Shown: positions 23,401-32,895, counted from the first letter of the stretch. The stretch: DNA of 64,000 bases from Breviolum minutum Mf 1.05b.01 (GCA_000507305.1 DF239133.1:191001-255000), one strand, 5' to 3'. Numbers and translations: made by a program. The notes: generated by a model from the letters alone, not told the origin.

Positions 23401-23664
23401 TTACTTGCTCATGCAAAAGTCGAGATACGCTTACTTCTTGAGGATGGCAACATCGACTGGGTTCCCAATGTTCAATTGTTTGGGTGTGAGGGAAACGAAG
23501 ACATGGTGGGAAAGTTGTCTAGACTGATACGTCGTGTGTCAAGTAGAACAGCATCATCCAGAGCGTTACAATTGTACTTGATAAAGTGCAAGGTGGTGCA
23601 TCGCAGGTTTTTAAAAAACCAAGCGAAACGATCGAAACTCGGATCTGGGGGGCCCGGCAGCTGA
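11245..23664 (+). CDS. Multi-exon dinoflagellate multi-copy family gene (methyltransferase-like plus large C-terminal domain)
   Basis: About 24 exons were traced by hand. Many joins keep phase, including 11490/11630, 11780/11820, 13876/14058, 15703/15812, 15981/16265, 16771/16886, 17256/17799, 18793/18976 and 19088/19410. The order is: N-terminal conserved region, acidic then Lys/Ala-rich linker, a cytosine-methyltransferase-like core, charged linkers, and a C-terminal domain of about 630 residues. The whole resembles a family I recall as very abundant in Symbiodiniaceae genomes; its function is not established. The methyltransferase motifs suggest SAM binding, and acidic motifs in the C-terminal part suggest, as inference only, an RNase-H-fold transposase ancestry. 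One in-frame TGA at 22096 breaks the last exon. Minor exons at about 12473-12591, 19748-19850, 20160-20290 and 21570-21636 are included in the model but their frames are unsure. Confidence 0.65.
11630..11780 (+). CDS. Family gene, exon 2
   Basis: Reads VVFLRSELGIAEDPAAVQLD then SYGIKVLFNHGIRRFLTGAK, followed by a basic tail. Phase 0 in, phase 1 out. It agrees with the family segment that has a hydrophobic LR-ELGI start and a GIK-LFN--IRRFL core. Confidence 0.65.
11820..12125 (+). CDS. Family gene, exon 3
   Basis: Continues in phase (Gly codon split across the intron). An ordered part (PEDPSLDGFYTILSNHWEHD) is followed by a Ser/Asp/Glu and Gly-rich low-complexity linker. The donor near 12125 is a guess. 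Confidence 0.6.
12798..13876 (+). CDS. Family gene, exon 5, acidic and Lys-rich linker
   Basis: 360 codons between a cccacag acceptor and a GTGGGG donor. After a short ordered start come two near-perfect copies of an 81 bp unit (about 13090-13250) encoding QEEEVEQHEEKQGEEVKNPE, then Lys/Ala-rich stretches such as AKGKAKAKAKAAK. The last 35 codons are ordered again and end SSISYLE. The charged linker looks disordered and could be nuclear-localised. The antisense strand is open by composition only. Confidence 0.75.
14058..14190 (+). CDS. Family gene, exon 6
   Basis: Reads IKWWDYAFKFLKAEESATQE then EHMVICKFQAERFLND, joining exon 5 in phase 0. Helical. The donor at about 14190 is not certain. 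The next secure exon begins at 15496; a weak candidate exon near 14855-15000 could not be framed. Confidence 0.55.
15496..15703 (+). CDS. Family gene, methyltransferase-like motif I exon
   Basis: Contains DLVEFFSGDGRISRLAAKLG, which fits the SAM-binding motif of cytosine-C5 DNA methyltransferases (hydrophobic-F-SG-G), followed by a Lys-rich insert (NKKKKVHKKR). The exon ends NGECGFA with a GC donor (GCCATT); only this GC site keeps the frame to the next exon. Confidence 0.7.
15812..15981 (+). CDS. Family gene, methyltransferase-like PPC motif exon
   Basis: Reads LAVALLLQSTFQQVVVMMAP then PCSTWISINAGTSKRTILCP. The APPCSTW element lies where C5 methyltransferases have the catalytic PPC loop (motif IV). 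The Cys is present, but the Gln that usually follows it is replaced by Ser-Thr, so activity cannot be assumed. Conserved in the family as I recall it. Ends with a GTAGGC donor, phase 1. Confidence 0.7.
16265..16390 (+). CDS. Family gene, EQP motif exon
   Basis: Reads LLLLLLVAMDARFIIEQPGS followed by SLFFHYLYVKEALM. The hydrophobic helix and EQP-SSLFF fit the place of motif VI (ENV/ENP) in C5-type methyltransferases. Joins 15981 in phase as WLLLLL. The 3' end is approximate. Confidence 0.65.
16563..16952 (+). CDS. Family gene, two exons after the methyltransferase core
   Basis: Exon 16563-16771 reads VFKVGFWMRMWGGSSPKRTI and ends RYKGTKQLKGT; a GTGACT donor splits the Gln codon, which is restored by the exon at 16886-16952 (SYPACFARKIIETADEMSFE). 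Intron 16772-16885. This would be the end of the methyltransferase-like fold. Confidence 0.65.
17069..17256 (+). CDS. Family gene, exon after methyltransferase core
   Basis: Reads VDTADLHVVVGGMPCTSWSP, then AELAGTVQYLRGCKDLVLPP and a short tail to a GTAAGG donor. The YLRG-K-L--P segment is a strong family signature in my recollection. Confidence 0.6.
17322..17380. repeat. 21 bp tandem repeat, 2.8 copies
   Basis: Unit ggcgcttttacccggccaaaa, repeated perfectly twice and then in part, inside an intron of the plus-strand gene. A related word (ggcgctttttgaaacc) occurs at 10764. Confidence 0.95.
17799..17875 (+). CDS. Family gene, short helical exon
   Basis: Reads VQQHLEHLRAQSLSEDEMRQ then QLQEP, joined in phase 2 from the exon ending 17256. 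Helical and protein-like. No GT donor before the stop at about 17883, so the donor may be GC or GA type. Confidence 0.5.
18111..18793 (+). CDS. Family gene, long linker exon
   Basis: About 227 codons. Polar, Pro/Ser/Thr/Asp-rich for the first 140, then ordered: SAIASRAKRIFTPRVDGTKK, VSDEIWNDWKAKGKRRQLLQ and DIFKQCGYDPETC. Ends phase 0 at a GTTTAG donor and joins the exon at 18976. Confidence 0.65.
18976..20662 (+). CDS. Family gene, cluster of short exons
   Basis: Covers 18976-19088 (ETFICEVEVLKSEMTSCELV), 19410-19462 (QDLYEKTLMYYVEKAVK), about 19748-19850, 19956-20093 (EAVVDLAKSDDEDPDNSKLK), about 20160-20290, 20429-20523 (SVTEMEDIQTQISLAYTNGV) and 20596-20662 (TLDLPRAETKLKDLIQKAST). These are charged, helical segments with clear AG/GT signals except for the two marked about. 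Introns take up the rest. Confidence 0.5.
21104..21254 (+). CDS. Family gene, Lys/Ala-rich exon
   Basis: Reads PFVPKQTTPAEAKQKARPRN then PDAKSKAKAKASAKQEKEQP, low-complexity basic, between a cgcag acceptor and a GTGCCA donor. Matches the basic linker the family has before its C-terminal domain. Confidence 0.5.
21753..23664 (+). CDS. Family gene, large last exon with one in-frame TGA
   Basis: 637 codons from a gatag acceptor to TGA at 23662. The frame is open throughout except for a single TGA at 22096-22098 (codon 115). Notable elements are RFAWSEAPAATLKQFRKAAS, LALHGDEGRG (22198-22227), FVGCIGMKGDLKWFQKVGGL, MCHECQAGCS with four Cys/His, DIFHNTKQG (22861-22887) and NVQLFGCEGNEDMVGKLSRL. The family is familiar as a very numerous dinoflagellate one. 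The acidic motifs spaced about 215 residues apart, the second as D--H---G, resemble catalytic blocks of some DDE transposases, but the fold is not shown. The exon extends both sides of the TGA with equal coding quality, so the stop is recent, a sequencing error, or read through. Confidence 0.75.
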
Positions 23665-24089
23665 GAAAAGGTGAAAAGCTCCATGATTTCGAGGAGATGG
23701 GAAAGGTGATACATCATCCTATGACATGATTTCATATTGTTTCTCTTGTTTCATCTGACCATTGATCTAAGAAACAAACATTGGTTTCAGGGTGTAATAT
23801 TATGGATTATGTTTTTTTGATTTGATTATCTATAACAACTTTGGGAACATCAATCGCATGAACAGTTTGAGCCATCAAACCATGGCATGGATTGGAAATT
23901 CAACCTTGGGAGATCCAAAAAGCACTTTTATAAAATAACGACATTTTTAATTCAGAACGCCATAAATTTTGGTCTTTTCAGAAACGACTAAAATTATGAA
24001 CACCATGAAGTTCTAGGTATACTGGTTGGATCCCCGCAAAGGGAAATAGAATCCCCTTTATAGCCTAATACAAAATATCCACGTATTAC

Positions 24090-24190
24090 CTTCCGACTGC
24101 TTTTGAAGCGCAATTCAAGTTCGTGCTGTTCAATTGAACATTGTAGATCAACAGCACCACTTTCATGGTTGATCCCTTCAACACGTCCTA
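24090..24190 (-). CDS. Probable exon, unknown protein
   Basis: Reads GRVEGINHESGAVDLQCSIE then QHELELRFKSSRK before a GTAATA donor. The alternating pattern suggests beta strands. It is 3' of the U-box exon on the same strand, but phases do not match directly, so another exon or another gene is involved. Confidence 0.45.
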
Positions 24191-24303
24191 CTTCAGGCAA
24201 TCAAGCGAATCTTTTGGGACACCCTGCTCCACACACTTCGGAGCACATCATCCAAGCCTCACCCATGACTCATCTATCAACGTCAACTCAAAAGGCAAGG
24301 CAC

Positions 24304-24501
24304 GCGGTTCTTGAATGGCTGTCTCGTCATGGGACTGCAGCCATTGTGTTTGAAGAGCGCCTCCACCGTCGAACGTTCATACGTGAAGCCATCTCCAGCT
24401 ACCACTGGATCCTCCATTAGCTGCTTGCTGATGGGGCAACAAAGGCCCTCGGGATCCGTCATCAATCGCTTCACCTCAGTCTTGGGCCGGGCACGTTCAA
24501 C
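24304..24501 (-). CDS. U-box domain exon (E3 ubiquitin ligase type)
   Basis: 66 codons from a tttttcaag acceptor to a GTGCCT donor. The sequence CCPISKQLMEDPVVAGDGFT, then YERSTVEALFKHNGCSPMTR and QPFKNR, is a near-textbook U-box up to the point where the LVPN helix should follow in the next exon. U-box domains recruit E2 ubiquitin-conjugating enzymes. It is preceded by a basic helix (VERARPKTEVKRL). The following exon was not found. Its likely partner is the TPR/MATH part at 8760-11165 on the same strand, 13 kb downstream beyond the plus-strand gene; a U-box gene with its 3' end lost is the other option. Confidence 0.85.
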
Positions 24502-25410
24502 CTTGAAAAATAGCGCCGTGGACAAAAGTGGGAATGGTCATCCCTCTATCCATAGGATCCTTTGCAATGGGTATATAAACCCGTACTATTGGGTTGATGG
24601 CCATCCTGAAAAACCCTCTTACTTTCATTATACTGGTTCTTCAATACGGATCCTTATGACGGTTTATAATAATCATAACTGGGTAGTAGAATCCCCTATA
24701 CACACTAAACAACCAGAGTTTATTCATTGCTCAGATGACGCCAATGCGTTCCACCTCGAATTTTCATCATTGTGTTTCAGAAAGCTTCCAGCTTCTGACC
24801 CTCAACCTAGAAACATAGAGTTGTTGCTATGAAAGAAAGGTCTTGTGTTTGTATACCACTAGTGTCCATGAACCAACGCCTTACAAACATGCCCAGACTG
24901 TGAGAATGTGGTGTAGCATCGACAGAATTTTGCTGAGCTTGCCTTCAACGGCTTCCAACAAGAAAGCCGTCCAAGTGGACGGAATACTAATTCCATACAG
25001 CACCACCAGGGTTCCTGGACCTCTTTAGCTTCCACTATGCTATGCCGTTGGAAAACTCCAAGTTACTACCCCATCACTCATACAGGACCCCAAAACCCTC
25101 CTGTCGCTTGGTATACCCAGGGCCAGAACCATACTTAACTAGGCCCGGCTTTGTCGAGGTGATGTCACTACCTTGTACCTAGGGGGAGGGCCCCTTTCTG
25201 CGTACCACCGGTTAGACGGTTAGACAGATTAAGCGCTGCAAGTGACGAGGCTAGGACTGCTTTGAGTATCCTGGTATGGAGAAGCTGTGCAGGACTAAGA
25301 AACGTGGGATGGTTGGAGCAATTAGTACAGTACTTGAAATCCTGATTCTTGCAAAATGTGCCTCCTAACTCTAAAAATGGAGTTATGTACCCCAGCTACA
25401 CTTTCCCACA

Positions 25411-28103
25411 ATTGGATGATCAGTGGGACTTTGTAACTGGAGCCATAGGGCCATAACCCCAATAGTTGGTGTATAACCGCGTCCAGACAGACCCGTGCCC
25501 CTCCTACCCAAAACCCTTTTGCTCCTGAGCCGTCTTGGAGACGTCGGTTGTTTCAAGAATCTTGACCACCTACGAAGCTGCCAGAAACCATCAGGAAGCT
25601 CGTGGAATAGTGGCAAATGGATGGGAAGTTCGGGCTTCCAGAAAAGGCGAAGTTCTGCTATGAAAAAACATGAGAGTATTTGTGTGGCTGCCGACAAGTG
25701 AATGATTTGGTAAGACATGGCAGGATTTCATCTCCCGAAGTGCTCTCATACGAGCGCGCGTCTAAACCTGATACATGTCGTAATATTCCTAATGACGAAA
25801 CATAATTTGGGCGCGCCCCGTCGCTAGCCACGGTTCTTGATGTTTTTGATGTTTGGGGTGTCGCTTCCCAATCCCGCTTCGATTTTGACAATCCAAAACA
25901 TCTCACTCAAGACTCCTTATTTCCTGGAAACATGGCGCCGCTATGGGTGTGGCTAGGTATCGCTAAAGCTATAGGGATAGCTGTATATGTGTATAAACTG
26001 GTGTCTGTATTACCTCATCCCAGCGAGCCCCACGGGTGCGAAATCGCTTCGCTACCTGCCACATCTTCACTTAACGTAATGAAGCAGCCCAAAATTCTGC
26101 AGATGAATCCAAAACGATCTACAACAAAGCCAAGTTAACACTTAAGTTCAGGTGGGGGTGGCGCTTTTGGGTGGGTCCCATCGCTGCACACATTTTTTTG
26201 CGTTTTTGAACATAATTGTCAGCCACATAAGCGTTTCTTTATAGAGTGTTTTGACGGTGGCTCTGCGGAAGAACATAAAATCAAACCTTCGAATGAAGAG
26301 CACTGGAAGCTTCAGAAATATCAGCCCCCTTGGTGGCTTGCATTTTGTTCGAGCAATTCTTGCCTCTCATGGGTCACCCATTCCGCACTTGTGGTCATCC
26401 CTCTTGCTACCAGGGATATAAACCTTTCAGAACATACATAGGCCGAATGTATAACCCGGGACGATTGATGGAAATTAACCACTAGGGGATTTCTTCTCCG
26501 CAAGTGCCTTCAAACGAACAAGGGCATCAAAGTTGTAAAAAAGCCCACATTTGGAAGTGGATGTATTTTTGTTCAGAGCCTATCGAATCAGAAGTTGATA
26601 TGACCTTAAAAAGGAACTGAATGGAACTGAAAACAAATGACATCAAATGACATATCACCCCTTGCAATGGGAATCTGGTCACCCAACCCTTGGGGGTCAG
26701 CTCCAAGCTCACATCGCACCTCCGCAGGTTCGATGTCGCAAATGTGCGCCATCTTCTCCGTGTCCAAGCCCAAGGAACCTCAGGGTGTCGAGTTGGGGTG
26801 AGGTCGGAGATGGGACGTGTAACATGCACGGGTTGTACAGGTGTGCTAAATCTTAAGGTAGGGACATTGAAATTGAAAAACAAACATTATGATTGAAACA
26901 GTTCGAAACCCAAACATAGAACAATGTGCTTATGTATTTACCTGGATTTGAGACTGCCATGTTGTACCCAAAGGATCCGTTGAACCCAAAACATGGACCG
27001 CTTTCGACGGCCAATGAAAAAGGGATGGATCAATGAATCCCAACCCGTCCATACTTCAAACTTGGCGGGCACTGCTGGTTGCACAAAATTTCAACATGTT
27101 GTTGGTTTGCCTTTTTTGACAACTACTTGGTAAACCTCTCCAGTCCTGGCTTGGAAAAGTCTAATGCGGAGCAGCAGAAGGTTAAAACCCACGAAACTCA
27201 AAGGCGATCACAGGTTCGCTTTGGGATTCCCTAAGGTTTGCCAAGACTATATCCATCTTAGAATGTGGTGATCGGAACCTGGTGGTAGCTCCACATAGCT
27301 TCCCATTCAAAGGAAGAATTAGATACCCCAAACGCTCCTGTTCTAGCTCCCTTCCAAAAACCTAGATATTCTCCGAGAAACTCATCCGTAAAATCATCTC
27401 CGAATTCTGTCCACTTTTTCCTTCGGCTTCATCCTGGCCGAAAGGTCGCGGTCAGTTTGGAATGGCGCTTTACCACTATGGCTGGACCTTAGGATCAATG
27501 GTTAAGTTCAGCAGATTAGAACCCACCTGAACATGGGATATCTGGGGATTTACGAAGCATGTGGATCCTGAGTGCCAGAGGGACATTTTTCTACTTCAAA
27601 GGACCGAAAGGGCAGGAAGTAGATCCATTTGCGTTGGGGAGAAGTCCAGCTGCACACCCTTGTCAAATGGTCATTGGAAATCAGGGAAGGTAAGTTGACT
27701 ATGTGGGAACAAACACCTAATATTGCATCTGGCAACGTTATTATCATTCATTTACCTGGCATGATATCAGGGCAATGGTCGGTGGTATGGCCGGGATGCC
27801 AACTGCCCGGATCTTTATGACCTCAAACACCCCACCAAGTTGCTTTGCTCAAATCCTTCAGTAGTATGATAGGGCTAATGCCTATTCCTACACCAGCAAT
27901 TTGGGGAAGGCATCATTGAACCCGTGACTACCTCGCATCGGAATTGACTCACAACTCTTCGTGTCTCCAGCGCCTTCGTCTGCCTACTTTTCTCATCCTC
28001 CTTCGGGTTGTTCACTTTTCTCGTGGCCATCAGCAAACGGCGCCTGAGTTCTCAAATAGCTTCGGACAAAAGAAAGATCACGTTTTTAGGCTTGAGGATC
28101 CCA
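25411..28103. repeat. 2.5 kb dispersed duplication, copy 2
   Basis: Same orientation as copy 1 (164-2656). Contains an extra stretch at about 25460-25640 and lacks parts of the 2340-2580 sequence. Homology fades after ttgaggatcccaac. No gene recognised inside. Confidence 0.9.
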
Positions 28104-28516
28104 ACGTTAACCTTCACTTGCCACTACTTGGAGAGGGTACGTCCCAAGTAGTCACAAACACCGACTTGCGAACTACACATGTATGGTAGCTAGCAGATTC
28201 CCTCGGTGTTAGGCCCTTGCCAAAGTGCTAAATAGAAACCCTTAGGTTTTTTTGCAAACCTATCGTCTTTTCTAGACTTTCTTGACCACCAAAATTAAGC
28301 ACCTCACCCAACCTGTTGCTGAAATATTCACCCCAAATCTCCAAAAATGCCCAGTTTTCGGCCATCCTTTCCCTACATCTTGACCTGGACGTCTTCTTTT
28401 CTCGAGGCGCTCCGAGACCATGGAAAAACGGCGACTGGACATCCTTAAGTAGGGTGGGCCCTATTGGGTTTTGCAGTGATGGCAACCCCACGACCCTCTC
28501 AATACTACTTTGGTCA

Positions 28517-28625
28517 TGAATACTTGCAGTAAACTAATTGCTGTGCTTGTGGGCCTTGTGTAATGATTGCACCGAACAAAGAGGCTGAGGGACGAAAATC
28601 TGCAATGCATGAAAGACTTAAATCA
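28517..28625. repeat. Dispersed ~110 bp intron repeat, copy 2
   Basis: Copy of 7724-7834. Here the base corresponding to the GT donor reads TT (tttaagt on the minus strand), and no exon is visible on either side, so it is not an intron in its present state. Confidence 0.85.
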
Positions 28626-28629
28626 ACTG

Positions 28630-30590
28630 CTGCAGGATTTTGTCCACCAGCGGTATTTTGACTTTCATATCCTATGCCATAGGCCATAAGAACTATGCTT
28701 TGAATGTTTCTTGTACTGCAAATCCTCCACGATGACAAAAGCGCAATGAACTCATTCTTTTGCCGCTGTCGTTTTGACAGTTTCTCACCAAGGTCAACAT
28801 CTGAAGTATTTCCAGCGTCACAACGGCAAGACTTCAAGTTCATTTTGAGAAATTTGCCAAATTTGACAAGATGTGAGTTGATGTTTTAACTGTTTTATTT
28901 TTTGAAGTCTACCTTGAAAATAGTGACTGGCTGTTCCCGCCTCTACTGGGCGCCAATTCTCACCACCGGCGCGCGCCGGCGTCACAGGGCTGTACAACCG
29001 CTCACGAAATGGTAAGGAATGATGCTAGCTGCCTCAGTACATCCCACGGTAGTCTCAAAGATAAAAAGCACTCCCTGCACATCAAACAGGAAGTCAATGA
29101 TAAAGCAACCAAAAAGCTAGTCTTCTCAATTACAATGGAATGTCAAGAAACCATGAAGCACTGATTAACTGTCAATTGACCGTATAAATTGATGTCATCC
29201 TGGGTTCAGCTCTGAATGACGTCGATAGTTTCTTGTAAAAAAACGGCACTTACCCTGACCGTCTCACCTCACCCAGGGGAGATGGCAAAGTCTCCCAACC
29301 TTGGTGGCAATTCCCTTAATTCGATTGTTGGGAGGTGCGAAAAATTCCTGATTTATGGTTGCACACTAATTCAAGCATGTCATTCACGCATATTAGCATC
29401 CGACATCATATTAGCATCTAAGCATAAGACTATCTAAGGTACTGCAGTAGTGGCTACTAATGACATCTAATCACCATCCCTCAAGGCAATTGTCCCTTCC
29501 ATGACAGTGATATTGAATTTTGAAAATCGCATATTTAATAAGGGGAATCCTATGTCCTATGAGATCTTCACTTGTTGCTGGCATTTGGGGTGGGGGACGA
29601 TCTGAAACTATCCCCAAAGAAATGGTGAAGCAGCACATGTTTTTCACCATCCCATTCTACTCCTTGGTTTCCCAAATGGCCCGCAATGGATCATTCGAAT
29701 TGCAATTTTCCAGATGGTAGTAAAATCGCCTGAGCTAAAACGGTACATAAGATTTCTTGGAATTGTATTATTCAAGAGATTTCTGCAATTTTTGTCCCCA
29801 GTCTAGGACACTTGGGTCACCCGACAGAGATTCCGCAGATCTAGTCGTGCCGCAGAGTCTTCGTGCCAGCGTTCACGATTCCAACCGCCTGGCAACGACC
29901 ACAGTGGCGGGTTGTGCTGGCAACCTAGCAAGGAGATGAGCACATCCCAAGGCGGGGAAGAAAAATGGTGTATGAAACCCTTAAGAATCATGAATTAACA
30001 TGAGATTTCAGCTAATCAACTACCTCCTGCCATCATTAGCAAGCACTTGTATCAATTGTTGGTCTGTTTCATGACGGCACCCAGGAGTAAATATGACGCA
30101 CCGGTTGAGTAATGCATGTTGAAATGATCAAATTATTCAAAATTCAAGTTGGATCGACTCGAGTTGACCGAGAAGTGCCAAATGTGCACACGTGATCTCA
30201 AGAGGACGTGGCAGAAATCAATGAGGATTGCGCAGAAACGATCCAAACGGAGCAAAACAACCAGCAATCAACAAAGCGTGCAGAAAACGAAAAAACCGCA
30301 AAGAATTTCTATACGACACTTCTATACTTTTGATGGTACACGCCATGCCGTTGTGGTCAAAGGCCGTGTCTGTGCAATCAGCTGTCTGACCGCATCTGTG
30401 AACCGTCGACTTCAAATGTCGTCAGTCGGGCCGTCCATGGAGGGTTTACCGTGGACAACAAAACGAAAGCATATAAAAGCTTGTCAAATAATTGCTATCC
30501 ACCTCTGTACGAGTCTGCTGAGCCTGACAAACTCAACCGAATTCAAAGAATTTCAAACATGCTGCATCAGCAGCGGTGGATTTCAAACAT
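28630..30590. other. No supported gene
   Basis: AT-rich and without long or well-composed frames. A GC-rich island at 28940-29010 containing cggcgcgcgccg (palindromic) could be part of an exon, but no frame is preferred. Confidence 0.5.
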
Positions 30591-30603
30591 GCTGCATCAG
30601 CAG
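30550..30603. repeat. 30 bp tandem duplication at the 3' end of a gene
   Basis: The 24 bp word atttcaaacatgctgcatca-gcag occurs twice, 30 bp apart. The upstream-strand copy contains the stop codon of the cysteine-rich gene (30597-30599); the other lies just past it. Confidence 0.95.
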
Positions 30604-31073
30604 AAGGTGGTTGTGCAACTGCATTCCCTGCAAGCATAGTTGTAGCAGTAGAAAGTGTTTGCACCCGTCTGGCGAAGATCACTACAGGCCTTGCCACACT
30701 TGCAATAAAGGAGGTTAGTACCACGCACGCTGGCACCATCCCACTTCTTGTTCTCTGCTGAGCTCTGCAAACTCTGGCTCACCTTAACCTTGGGCTCACT
30801 GCTCTCGACCAGCTCTGTGTGCATTTTCTTCTCTTCACTTGCAGTTTGCAAATCTTCATGGCTTCCTCGCAAATGTCCAGATTCAACACAAGCTTCGCAG
30901 GCGCAGGACTGGCCAATGTCGAACATGTACCAAGATCCCAGCTGCTCCGCACATGCAACTCCACACTTGCAATGGACGAAGTTGCTCCATGTCGAAGTCT
31001 CATCGGCGTGCGCGAATGTTGCTGAAAAAGCAAGCAGCAAAAACGCAGAGTGAAAAGGTGCCTGCTTCATCAT
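30597..31073 (-). CDS. Small secreted cysteine-rich protein with duplicated CKCG motif
   Basis: 158 residues, apparently uninterrupted. The chosen start is the first Met of MMKQAPFHSAFLLLAFSATF, a clear signal peptide with a cut expected after about residue 21-23 (AHA). Upstream in-frame codons lack signal-peptide character. The mature part has two related modules: HCKCGVACAEQLG with CACEACV, and YCKCGKACSDLRQ with CYNYACRECSC, spaced by a Ser/Glu/Lys linker of about 60 residues. Eight or more Cys per module would pair in the oxidising secretory pathway. Role unknown; no known toxin or enzyme family recognised. An upstream intron or longer N-terminus cannot be excluded. Confidence 0.7.
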   Translation of the reverse strand: MMKQAPFHSAFLLLAFSATFAHADETSTWSNFVHCKCGVACAEQLGSWYMFDIGQSCACEACVESGHLRGSHEDLQTASEEKKMHTELVESSEPKVKVSQSLQSSAENKKWDGASVRGTNLLYCKCGKACSDLRQTGANTFYCYNYACRECSCTTTFC

Positions 31074-31365
31074 GATAAAAGTGTTCACAGCGAGTGCAGG
31101 AACAAGGTCGCGTCTGGAGCCAAGACTTGCCTGGGACTCACCTACTTTGAAAGGCAAAGCGCTTTGTTGCGCTTAGTACACAGAACACCTTTCACACAGA
31201 CTGCCTTTTACGCAAACTACCCTTTTCACTTATAATATAGAAGCTTTTACATACTCATTCTACTTTAAGGTATCTTTAGTATTAGTAATAGGATTTATAT
31301 AGGTAACTGTTGCTGCACTATATGCTGCACTAAAGTACCAGTAGTGAGGAAGGAAACACTGGCAT

Positions 31366-31530
31366 GGAGGCTACGCGAAAGACTCCGCAGCCAATGTGCA
31401 AAAATCGTCGACGAAAGAGGAGTTGGAGGAAGAAGCCATTGAGAAAGGCCACGACGTGGCATTGTTAAAGCCTACCCAACCTGAAAGTAGGGCAATTTTT
31501 TCATTGAAAACGGCAGGCAACGAGGTGTGT
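31366..31530 (+). CDS. Weak exon candidate
   Basis: One frame reads YAKDSAANVQKSSTKEELEE then EAIEKGHDVALLKPTQPESR, polar and helical, after an AG. A second frame starting with ATG at 31363 is basic and shorter. No family. The words gctacgc recur at 31366, 31546 and 31749. Confidence 0.25.
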
Positions 31531-32499
31531 TGATTACGCAAATGGCTACGCGAGAGCTATGCAGAGGCTACGCAAAATCTCTGGAGAATATCTGGAATCA
31601 GGAATGCACAAAACACGCATGCAAACCTCTCATACTCTTATGCGCCAGGATTCTGCGAATATCTTGGCTTGATTGAAATTTCCGTTGCCTAAGCGAAAGT
31701 GCTTGCACGAATTAAAACAGGACTAAGTCTCACAGGCTCCGCGGAATGGCTACGCAATTATATCACCATGATGTCTAAAACACATTTAGAAGCTCAAGGC
31801 CCTAATTGCCAACATTCCTCCAAGGGCGGCAGTATCCTCCTTGTGAATCGTAATTCACACGTGTAGAGCATAACTGTGGCAAAATTCTGTGAGAATTGTG
31901 AATAAGATTTGAAGCTATGTTCAGCGCGTTTGCATGTTGATATATTTTGCTACATCAAACATATACAACTATACATACATGAAGATACTCATGTGATATC
32001 AAAGGAGCTGAAAAAAATGAAGCAATTCCTTAGCCTTGTTTACAGCAAACCACAACACAAGTACTGCCAACCACACCGATGGCCCTTTCAAACAAACGGC
32101 GTCGGGTGTTCCATAGATGTAAAGCTTACCTTGGTCACTTGAGATCAGAGGAATCCATGTCAGATGTGGAGATCATAATTTTGATCATTTCTCATTTCCC
32201 TTCAACTAACGCTAAGGAGAAGTTTGATCATCATTTCTCCTTTACCATCAACTAACGCAACTAAAGTCTTCAAAAAAATTGTTGCTTGGGATTCTCCAAT
32301 CCTAAGCCTATCGTTATCAGGTCTCCTTTACGTTGAACCTTGGAGTTGTGAAAGGAAAAACAGCGGAGGCCAAAACCCAGTGGCTTAGCATGTGTGAACA
32401 TATGGGTGCTTGCGGTCATCCTTTAAAAATGATGAATTTGCTATGTAAGCACAAATGGTATATAAAGTGTAGATAAATAATGATAAATATTGTTTCCTT

Positions 32500-32789
32500 G
32501 CAGGGAGATCACAGGGAGGTTCGTCTTTCCGCTCATATCCCAATTCTGACACACTTCGGTACATCTTGCTGGGCCGAAATTTCGTCCAGCCACGATCCAC
32601 ACCGAAGCTGGCGGCGAAGCACCGCCGGCGCCCGGGCATCACGGGGGCCTGCAACAGCCGACGGCAACGGGCTGCCGGGCTAAGACAGAAGGAGCCTATG
32701 AAGTGGGAAGATACTACTATCGGTCTCAACCACTTTCGAGACTCTTGCAAGGTCCATGCATGATACACTAGGCCGGCCGAAGCGGTCAA
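32500..32789 (-). CDS. Possible Kelch-like exon(s)
   Basis: The frame LTASAGLVYHAWTLQESRKW and, 40 codons on, RRLLQAPVMPGRRRCFAASF stays open over the whole piece, which also contains a GC-rich island. The pattern (hydrophobic strand, W, then P-M--R---A) is what a Kelch blade looks like. It may be two exons with a short in-frame intron; ends uncertain. Confidence 0.35.
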
Positions 32790-32841
32790 CAGCCTGTCCC
32801 AAATTTGTCTGACTTAATAAGAGGCTATAATAAACCAACAC

Positions 32842-32895
32842 TTGGGGAGGCAGCTGCCATCTACTTTTCGGCTCCAGCAGTCGATGTTCGGGGCA
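32842..32895 (-). CDS. Short Kelch-like exon
   Basis: 18 codons, phase 0 both ends: CPEHRLLEPKSRWQLPPQ. The E--LLEP---W--LPP pattern is that of the fourth strand of a Kelch repeat. Acceptor cttcag, donor GTGTTG. Confidence 0.45.
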
